From positions 61,021 through 120,333 of the forward strand of contig JARGPH010000017.1 in the NCBI GenBank assembly GCA_029213065.1: DNA of 59,313 nucleotides. The letters run 5' to 3'. Positions 53,560 through 59,313 of the stretch are shown one piece after another. Origin of the DNA: Verrucomicrobiales bacterium (lineage in GTDB: Bacteria > Verrucomicrobiota > Verrucomicrobiia > Verrucomicrobiales > DEV007). Numbering within the stretch: the stretch's first letter is position 1; the number at the start of each line of letters is the position of its first letter. The notes under the pieces were generated by a model, which was not told where the DNA came from, searched no databases, and was given only the letters and a program-made list of their open reading frames with translations. The translations under genes and the position numbers were made by a program.

Positions 53560-53715
53560 ATGATCAGATTAGCAGTCATCCTCCTCATTATCGGAATTAT
53601 CGCAGCAGCTCTTGGCCTCGGCGGGCTCGGCGGCATGCTCATGAATGTCGGTTACGTGCTTCTCGCAGTAGGCGTCGTTCTCGTGCTCGTTCACTTCATC
53701 ACCCGCAAAGTCTAA
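53560..53715 (+). CDS. DUF1328-like small membrane protein
   Basis: A 51-aa frame: it begins MIRLAVILLIIGIIAAALGL, continues with a Gly-rich turn (GGLGGMLMN) and a second hydrophobic helix (YVLLAVGVVLVLVHFI), and ends TRKV. Two-helix length and layout fit the DUF1328 family of small inner-membrane proteins, which are often induced by stress. No Shine-Dalgarno is seen (AATTAATATT precedes the ATG). It is monocistronic, with a sigma54-like promoter and dyad upstream and a terminator downstream. Confidence 0.8.
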   Translation: MIRLAVILLIIGIIAAALGLGGLGGMLMNVGYVLLAVGVVLVLVHFITRKV

Positions 53716-53740
53716 CCAGTTTTCTTACGTAGTGGTAAGT

Positions 53741-53784
53741 GGGAGGTGCGTCTGCCCGGAAGGGCGGCGTGCCTCCTTATTTTT
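53741..53784 (+). terminator. Terminator after the DUF1328 gene
   Basis: A long hairpin (GGGAGG.. paired with ..GCCTCC, inner CTGCCC/GGGCGG around GGAA) followed by TTATTTTT. It may also serve the convergent rhodanese gene. Confidence 0.75.
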
Positions 53785-53789
53785 CCGGC

Positions 53790-54329
53790 TCAGTCCGGGG
53801 CCACATACAACTCAATCCCCGGATCTGATTCTTCTATGGCAGGTCCGAGTTCATAAAGGTTCCTGTAACCGTATTCATACAAGGTGATGAAGGTTGGAAT
53901 GTTCAGCGCCGCAGGGGCACTCTTGAGCGCAAAGGCAGGAGTATTATTCCTGAAATTGTTGTTACAGTAGATTAAAATGCGAGTGTTCTTCGAGGGCACG
54001 ACGCGTTTTAATTCTTCCTTTGTCAGGTCTGAGAAATTGAGATGAACAGCACCTTTGATGTGTTTCTGTTCGAAATTCCGCCGGCTCCGGGTATCGAGAA
54101 TAATGGTTCCCGGCTCAGCGGAGAACTTCACGAAATCCTCAACGGAGATCCGTCGACTTTCGCGGTAGGGCGCGACTTCCAGTGACAGCTTCAAAAACCC
54201 TTCGTAGTCGATCTGCGCATTGACCGCCGCGGCGGGTCCTTTCGACGGGCTTTCCGCGCCATTTGCTTTGAGAGGGGTGATACCGGTTATGCAAAGCAGG
54301 AGGAGCAGGGGAATACATTCCATTTTCAT
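53790..54329 (-). CDS. Exported rhodanese-domain protein
   Basis: 179 aa. A signal peptide (MKMECIPLLLLLCITGITPL, ending near KANGA) leads to a single rhodanese domain at ~65-165: ILDTRSRRNFEQKHIKGAVH, then the active-site loop ILIYCNNNFRNN. The catalytic Cys is present and is followed by the Arg typical of sulfurtransferases, but the loop lacks the central glycine of CRxGxR. It is probably a periplasmic sulfur-transfer or redox protein; substrate unknown. No partner is adjacent. Confidence 0.82.
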   Translation of the reverse strand: MKMECIPLLLLLCITGITPLKANGAESPSKGPAAAVNAQIDYEGFLKLSLEVAPYRESRRISVEDFVKFSAEPGTIILDTRSRRNFEQKHIKGAVHLNFSDLTKEELKRVVPSKNTRILIYCNNNFRNNTPAFALKSAPAALNIPTFITLYEYGYRNLYELGPAIEESDPGIELYVAPD

Positions 54330-54395
54330 GAAATCACTATCCCGTCTCTCTAATGTCCCCGTGTAAGCGAGTTGTAAAAAGTAAACACTTCTCCT

Positions 54396-55865
54396 TTAAG
54401 CAAACAGCGTTTCAACAATATCGGCCTTCACGAGCTCGCGAGGCTGATTGAGATGGTTGAAGACGATGGACTGCGGGTCGATCCCCATGGCGTGGTAGAT
54501 CGTTGCAAGAATCTCAGTGGGATGAACCGGAGAGTCCAAGGGGGCGGATCCGGTTTTGTCCGACTTCCCGTGAACGTAGCCGCGCTTGATACCGGCTCCG
54601 CCAATGAGGCTGGTGTAGCAGTATGGCCAGTGATCGCGACCGTCGGCGCTGTTGTTGTTTCCGCTCGTGGAGACGCCCATTTCCGGGCTGCGTCCGAACT
54701 CCCCGATCGCGACGACGAGGGTTTCATCGAGAAGGCCGCTTGAATCGAGGTCTGCGAAGAGGGCGGAAAGTCCTGCGTCGAGCATGGGGCCTGACTGGTC
54801 CTGCATCCGCTTCGGCAGGCCGGAATGGTGATCCCAACTGTGATTGTCTGAGTTTGCGACCTTTGGCCAAACCACTTCGACAACTTTTGTCCCGGCCTCG
54901 ACGAGGCGGCGGGCGAGGAGGCAGCTCTGCCCGAAGGTGTTGCGGCCATACTTGTCACGAAGCGCGTCGGATTCGGCGTCGAGGTTGAAAGCGTTTCTGG
55001 CACGCCCGGAAACGATGAGGTTGAGCGCCTTGTCATAATACTCATCGAGATTGTAGTTCTCGACCGCTTTCTCAATGACGGGCATCTGATCGGTGAGGGC
55101 GTTGCGAAGCTTGGCGCGACGCTGGAGCCGAAGCGAGAAGACGTCGGGCCGGAGCTGAAGGTCATCGACTTTGATCTTGCTCATTTTCGACATGTCCATG
55201 TCGTCGCCATCGGGGAAAAGGTAGTAGGGATCGTAGGCTTTTCCGAGAAAGCCGGCGGTGCCGCCTTTGTTGATCACATTCGATTCCTGAAGCGGGCGGG
55301 GCATCATCACGAAGGGAAGCATCGGCTCTTCGGATGGTTTCATTCGAACAATGTTAGACCCGAAGTTCGGGAAATCTTTCGGGCTCGGAGGTTCGAGCTG
55401 ACCGGAGGGACTCACTTTATCGGTCGTGTAGCCGGTCATGATCTGGTAGATCGCGGCGGTGTGATTGAAGAGCCCGTTCGGGGTATAGCTCATCGAATTG
55501 ATCGTCGTGAACTTGTCGTTGACCTGAGCGAGCTTCGGAATGATCTCGGTGTATTGAAGGCCGTCGACCTTGGTGTTGATCGGCTTGAACTTGGAGCGCA
55601 CGTTGTCGGGGGCGTCCGGCTTGGGATCCCAGAGATCGATGTGGCTCGGTCCGCCCTGGAGGTAGACCATGATCACTGACTTGGCTTGTCCCCATCCGGG
55701 GCGACCGACCAGTTTTGATGCCGTGCTGGCATCCTGCGCCGCGAGGATGTTGTTCAAGGTCATCCCCAGCATTCCCGCTCCGCCGACACGCAGAAAATCC
55801 CGACGTCCCGGTTTGAGGTGCGAATCACAAAGGTCTTTGGCGATTTCTCCTGGTAGTCTGATCAT
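54396..55865 (-). CDS. DUF1501 protein with Tat signal
   Basis: 489 aa. A twin-arginine signal ([20 protein letters not shown]) precedes a sulfatase-like alpha/beta domain with the DUF1501 marks [30 protein letters not shown] and [15 protein letters not shown]. Such proteins are abundant in Planctomycetota and Verrucomicrobiota, always paired with a DUF1549/DUF1553 protein, as here, 228 bp upstream. They are exported; the reaction is unknown. The leader contains TTCTTCCCTACTTTAA and TTCTCTACTTCCC, the dispersed 16-bp unit. Confidence 0.93.
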   Translation of the reverse strand: MIRLPGEIAKDLCDSHLKPGRRDFLRVGGAGMLGMTLNNILAAQDASTASKLVGRPGWGQAKSVIMVYLQGGPSHIDLWDPKPDAPDNVRSKFKPINTKVDGLQYTEIIPKLAQVNDKFTTINSMSYTPNGLFNHTAAIYQIMTGYTTDKVSPSGQLEPPSPKDFPNFGSNIVRMKPSEEPMLPFVMMPRPLQESNVINKGGTAGFLGKAYDPYYLFPDGDDMDMSKMSKIKVDDLQLRPDVFSLRLQRRAKLRNALTDQMPVIEKAVENYNLDEYYDKALNLIVSGRARNAFNLDAESDALRDKYGRNTFGQSCLLARRLVEAGTKVVEVVWPKVANSDNHSWDHHSGLPKRMQDQSGPMLDAGLSALFADLDSSGLLDETLVVAIGEFGRSPEMGVSTSGNNNSADGRDHWPYCYTSLIGGAGIKRGYVHGKSDKTGSAPLDSPVHPTEILATIYHAMGIDPQSIVFNHLNQPRELVKADIVETLFA

Positions 55866-55875
55866 TTTTTTGGGA

Positions 55876-55910
55876 AGTAGAGAATTAAAGTAGGGAAGAA
55901 GCAGAGAATC
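55876..55910 (-). repeat. 16-bp repeat units upstream of the DUF1501 gene
   Basis: On the minus strand, TTCTTCCCTACTTTAA and TTCTCTACTTCCC lie directly before the start codon, closely resembling the units before ilvN. Confidence 0.6.
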
Positions 55911-56053
55911 TAAAAAAGCGAGGCGTCGAGGGTCTTTGGTGGGATGGGCTTTGGGAAGATTATGATTAAGATTAGGAAAAAGAAAAAGAGTGAGGATGCA
56001 TCGCTATTGAGGTCGAGAACTGAGTGTTGGAGAGAGGCTTGTTGGATGGGAAA

Positions 56054-56085
56054 TTCTTTACTACTTTACTTCTCTACTACTTTAC
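56054..56085 (+). repeat. Tandem 16-bp repeat after the DUF1549/DUF1553 gene
   Basis: TTCTTTACTACTTTAC (56054-56069) and TTCTCTACTACTTTAC (56070-56085), the same unit as at 15917 and in the DUF1501 leader. Here it points opposite to the genes. Confidence 0.7.
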
Positions 56086-56093
56086 TCCTTCCA

Positions 56094-59000
56094 CTACCTG
56101 TTAAACAAAAATGAGGGGCTGTTCACCAATGCCCAGACGAGGTCCTGGGCGGCGGTGAGTCTTCGGTTGGCTGATTGCCGGATTGAGTAATCGGTATCCT
56201 GCCGGATCTGGGTGAGCTGCCGTGGTTCCGCTACGGGAATTTCGGCTTTTGCGAGAGCGGCATTCAGTTTCGCCAGTTCAGGATCGGCGGGGAGAGGGCG
56301 TTTCTCTTTGTAGACCGCGGCGCGGCGTTTGCCCAGTTCGGTGTCGTTGTCGGCGACGTAAGTTTGAAGCGCTTTCGTGTCAGCCTCACTTCGCGCGCCG
56401 GGTGCTTTAGCGACTGCGGCGGCCACGTTGGCGGGAAGGCCCATGTTGAGCGGATCGGCGTCGGTGGTGTAGTAAAGGCGGAAGCGACCGATGGGGTATT
56501 CGCCGCGTGAATAGCGATTGAGGATATCGACAACGAGGTTGGCCCCTTTGGGATCGCCCTTCACCGCTTCTTTAAATTTGAACATGGCACGGTGGGGGAC
56601 CTGAGGAACCGTTCCGGCGAGGGCCCAGCCTTTGTCGCCTCTGTCCTCTTTTCCATTGATGGCTTTTTTGACATCGAAGCCGTTTTGGTTGAAGTCGGCC
56701 TTCGCGTCGGAGAAGGCGAGAGGGAGCGCGGCTTTGGGATCGGCGAGAGGATTCCAGCGGGATTTTACTTCGGTGATGACAAAATTACCGTTCGCGTTCA
56801 GTCCCGCTCCGAAGGTCATATTATTCTCATTCGGAACCGCTTCGATCAAGATGCCGGTGATGTTTTGGGCGGTTGTTTTCCCGGTCACCGTGAAATCGAG
56901 ATTGCGTGGCTTGTCGCCTCCAAGAGAGAGAATCGAACCATCGGGCTGCACTTCGACTTTCGATTTATCGGAGGCGGTCACGCTCGCGATTTCGAGGGGC
57001 TGCCATTTCGTCCATAACTGTGAAGCCTTCAGATTGCCGGTGAACTCCTCTACGAGTTTGGGCAACCCGGCGCGTCGTTCCGTTTCCGATTTCTCTGCGG
57101 CGGCGAGTCGTGTTTTCTGTTCGGCCTCGGCCGCCTTCTTCTTCCTGTCATGCTCGGGCATGTAGGTGGTAATCGCGGCCCTCGCCCCTGCGATCGCGCG
57201 GAGCCTTGCTATTTCGAGTTTGGATCGCTGACCGACCCACTCGGATTCGGCTTTGGCAGCTTTCCCTAACAGAACAAGATGATCCCGGTCGATCTCTTTC
57301 AAGACGGCGAGAGAGGCTTCGACCTCGGCGGCTTTGGGTGCCCGCGCGAGGACCCGGTAGTAAATTTCCTCGACGAGCTTCCGGTCATCGCTTTCGCTGA
57401 GAACGAGTTTTGCGAGGTCGCTTGTTTCAGTTCCAATCGCGTCGGCGATGGCAGGTCCCGAAAGAAAGGCCATCACCGCGCTCATTTGCAACTCGTCGGA
57501 GCGCTCACATTCGCAGGAGCTTTCGCGGGCGGGACGGCCGAGGTTGGCAAGGAAGCCGCTTTTAAGATCGAGCTTCGAATCGGAGAGCTGGCTCGCACGG
57601 ATTCCTTTTCCTGCTCCGGGGATGTCGGGGATCGCCCCGGTCACTGCGTAGACGGCATCGTAGAGCGTCTCGGCAGGGAGTCGCCGGGCCTTGGCGTGAG
57701 AAAAATTGATCTCGTCTTTCTCATTCCATTTGTTCGTTTGAATTGAGAGTTGGTAGGTGCGGGACTTGCAGATCTCAGCAATGAGCTTCTGGACGTTGAA
57801 GTCTGACTCGATGAATTTCTTCGTGAGGTGCTCGAGTAACTGTGGATTGCTTGGCGGATTTCCTGCGCGGATGTCGTCGAGCGGTTCAATCACCCCGGTT
57901 CCTAACAGATATCCCCACATCCGGTTCGCGTAACTGGAGGCGAAATACTGATTGTCCGGGCTCGTGATCCACGCGGCGAGTTCTTCACGACGGGTCGGCG
58001 CCTTCGGATCGGTGAAGGCTGCTTTTGCCAACTTGGCTTCGTAGGGGAATGCGGGTGCCTGAACTTCTCCGGTCCGGTCGTGCTTGAGATCACCATCCTC
58101 TTTATCACCGATCGATTCGTAGAGCGGCTTCGCGCCTTCGACTGCGGAACCGCCGATGTTCTGCTTCGGAGCGTTTTTGGTGTCGCGTTTGAGCTCGACC
58201 CGGGCAAAGTAGGCGGCGGTCTCGAAATACTGATCCTGCGTCCACCGCTCGAAGGGGTGATCGTGGCATTTGTTGCAGTTGAAGCGCGTCGCAAGAAAGA
58301 GATGTGTCGTGTTCTCCATGATCATGTCAGGATCGCGGAGGATTTTATAATAGGACGCAGCAGGGTTCTCCTTATTCGACCCTGACGCTGTCAGAATTTT
58401 GTAGGCGAACTCGTCGTAGGGAGTGTTGGATTTGACCTCTTCTTTGATCCAGGTCTGAAACAACTTTGCACCTTCGGCACCGAGAAACTTGGAATTCACC
58501 TGGAGCATGTCGCTCCACTTGTTCGACCAGTGGTCGACGAACTCCGGTGAGCCGATCAGTTCATCGATAAGGGCGTCGCGCTTTTTCTGTGTCGGTGTCT
58601 CGTCTTTGACGAAGGACCTAACCCTCTTGGATGTGGGAGGTAACCCTGTCAGATCGAGGTAAATGCGGCGGACGAACTCTTCGTCGGTACAGAGCGGGGA
58701 GGGGGAGAGCTTCATTCTCTGCCACTTCGCGGCGACGAGCTTGTCGATCTCGCCCCAGGCTTCGGGTTCCTTCCAGGTGAAGCCGGAGCGATCACCCATC
58801 ACCGTGAGAGTCGTCGCGGCGTAGGCTCCCGCGTAGCGGGCGAGGATGGGAGCTTCGCCGCGTCGAATCGTTTTAAGAAGTCCGAAGTCATCGTGTTCTG
58901 CGACTTCGGTATTACCGGATTCGATGAACGATTCGAGGGTCACGTCGCGTGTCTGTCCGTCCGCGTAGCGGGCCATGATTCGCAGTTGCTGACGCCCGCC

Positions 59001-59313
59001 GATGTTTTGAATGACAGGATTTTTCGGAAACAATTCGATCGAGGTTACTTTCGCCGACTTCGTGTTGAGGTTGGCGCCTTCCGCGATCCACTGACGGATC
59101 GTGTGGTAGTAGCGGGAGCCGTTTTCTGTAACGGTGCCGGCTTCGTGAGGGACTGCGCCGGTCGCTTTGAGGAGCATGAGCGAATCGTCCGGCGAGGCAA
59201 AATTGACGCGGCGCGCGGTGTGATCATCGCTGAAGCCGCGGACGTCGTAGAGCGGGTCGTAGCCACGCAGGCTGAGCTTAAAACCGTTCTTCCCGTCCTT
59301 GGCACCGTGGCAG
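56094..59313 (-). CDS. PSCyt1/DUF1549/DUF1553 surface protein, 5' end beyond the window
   Basis: At least 1073 aa; the frame is open to the window edge, so it begins outside. The visible N-terminus (CHGAKDGKNGFKLSLRGYDP) is the second half of a CxxCH cytochrome-like PSCyt1 motif. Next are a beta Ig-like region (MARYADGQTRDVTLESF), DUF1549 (RRIYLDLTGLPPT, then a CNKCHDHPFERWTQDQYF motif) and DUF1553 (TRREELAAWITSPDNQYFA, SRTYQLSIQTNKWNE). It pairs with the DUF1501 gene. The PSCyt1/PSD1 pairing is known from Planctomycetota and Verrucomicrobiota; the function is unknown, with a role in polysaccharide use often proposed. Confidence 0.93.
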   Translation of the reverse strand, partial: CHGAKDGKNGFKLSLRGYDPLYDVRGFSDDHTARRVNFASPDDSLMLLKATGAVPHEAGTVTENGSRYYHTIRQWIAEGANLNTKSAKVTSIELFPKNPVIQNIGGRQQLRIMARYADGQTRDVTLESFIESGNTEVAEHDDFGLLKTIRRGEAPILARYAGAYAATTLTVMGDRSGFTWKEPEAWGEIDKLVAAKWQRMKLSPSPLCTDEEFVRRIYLDLTGLPPTSKRVRSFVKDETPTQKKRDALIDELIGSPEFVDHWSNKWSDMLQVNSKFLGAEGAKLFQTWIKEEVKSNTPYDEFAYKILTASGSNKENPAASYYKILRDPDMIMENTTHLFLATRFNCNKCHDHPFERWTQDQYFETAAYFARVELKRDTKNAPKQNIGGSAVEGAKPLYESIGDKEDGDLKHDRTGEVQAPAFPYEAKLAKAAFTDPKAPTRREELAAWITSPDNQYFASSYANRMWGYLLGTGVIEPLDDIRAGNPPSNPQLLEHLTKKFIESDFNVQKLIAEICKSRTYQLSIQTNKWNEKDEINFSHAKARRLPAETLYDAVYAVTGAIPDIPGAGKGIRASQLSDSKLDLKSGFLANLGRPARESSCECERSDELQMSAVMAFLSGPAIADAIGTETSDLAKLVLSESDDRKLVEEIYYRVLARAPKAAEVEASLAVLKEIDRDHLVLLGKAAKAESEWVGQRSKLEIARLRAIAGARAAITTYMPEHDRKKKAAEAEQKTRLAAAEKSETERRAGLPKLVEEFTGNLKASQLWTKWQPLEIASVTASDKSKVEVQPDGSILSLGGDKPRNLDFTVTGKTTAQNITGILIEAVPNENNMTFGAGLNANGNFVITEVKSRWNPLADPKAALPLAFSDAKADFNQNGFDVKKAINGKEDRGDKGWALAGTVPQVPHRAMFKFKEAVKGDPKGANLVVDILNRYSRGEYPIGRFRLYYTTDADPLNMGLPANVAAAVAKAPGARSEADTKALQTYVADNDTELGKRRAAVYKEKRPLPADPELAKLNAALAKAEIPVAEPRQLTQIRQDTDYSIRQSANRRLTAAQDLVWALVNSPSFLFNR

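Overview
The window looks like a bacterial chromosome segment, most likely from Verrucomicrobiota (Planctomycetota is the alternative). The best pointers are the DUF1501 protein next to a PSCyt1/DUF1549/DUF1553 surface protein at the right end, a planctomycete-style Ser/Thr kinase with a DWG motif, several hybrid histidine kinases, and leaders that mostly lack a clear Shine-Dalgarno sequence. No rRNA, tRNA, CRISPR array, insertion sequence or phage gene was recognised.

Layout. 0.2-7.3 kb: housekeeping, with an RpiB-GlyA fusion, a Kef-type antiporter, a kinase fused to a cyclic-nucleotide-binding domain, and an AcuI-type reductase. 7.4-13.2 kb: a complete tripartite RND efflux operon. 14.2-16.5 kb: ilvBN. 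16.7-26.7 kb: envelope and general-stress genes (MscS, a YqjD/YqjE/DUF3618-type operon, DUF2254, YqaE, a small lipoprotein), a degenerate heme-oxygenase-like protein, an ANTAR regulator and a sigma54-activating response regulator. 26.8-30.2 kb: two histidine kinases. 30.3-36.0 kb: a six-gene operon (SbnA-like synthase, FAD/NAD(P) enzyme, type III PLP decarboxylase, DUF421, MgtC, membrane protein). 36.0-40.0 kb: a second SbnA-like gene, DUF2383, a GH13 enzyme and a relic of a duplicated GH13 gene. 40.1-44.5 kb: CbpA, cardiolipin synthase and an UbiB-family kinase. 44.7-50.8 kb: a peptidoglycan operon (PBP2-like, a class A PBP with a degenerate transpeptidase domain, an M15 peptidase). 51.0-53.4 kb: a histidine kinase with an ethylene-receptor-like sensor. 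53.6-59.3 kb: a DUF1328 peptide, a rhodanese, DUF1501 and a partial DUF1549/DUF1553 gene.

The main discovery is regulatory. Between 17.4 and 53.6 kb, at least ten transcription units start behind a GG-N10-GC element resembling a sigma54 -24/-12 promoter. In most, the start codon lies only 14-18 nt past the -12 C, so the mRNAs would have leaders of only about 2-6 nt. Upstream of most of them is an exact TGCA-N3-TGCA dyad. I found ten copies by eye, all between genes, where about one is expected by chance in 59 kb. Dyad-to-promoter distances are 96, 110, 119, 131, 131, 131, 132, 141 and 151 bp, nearly all consistent with about 10.5-bp helical phasing. The window encodes one sigma54-activating (NtrC/AlgB-type) response regulator, and its own gene carries the same arrangement. 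I infer a locally concentrated, autoregulated sigma54 regulon that joins envelope or osmotic-stress proteins (MscS, MgtC, DUF421, YqaE, cardiolipin synthase, UbiB, YqjD-like, DUF1328) to an unusual amino-acid pathway (SbnA-like synthases plus decarboxylase) and an alpha-glucan enzyme. All of this was read by eye; no alignments or searches were run.
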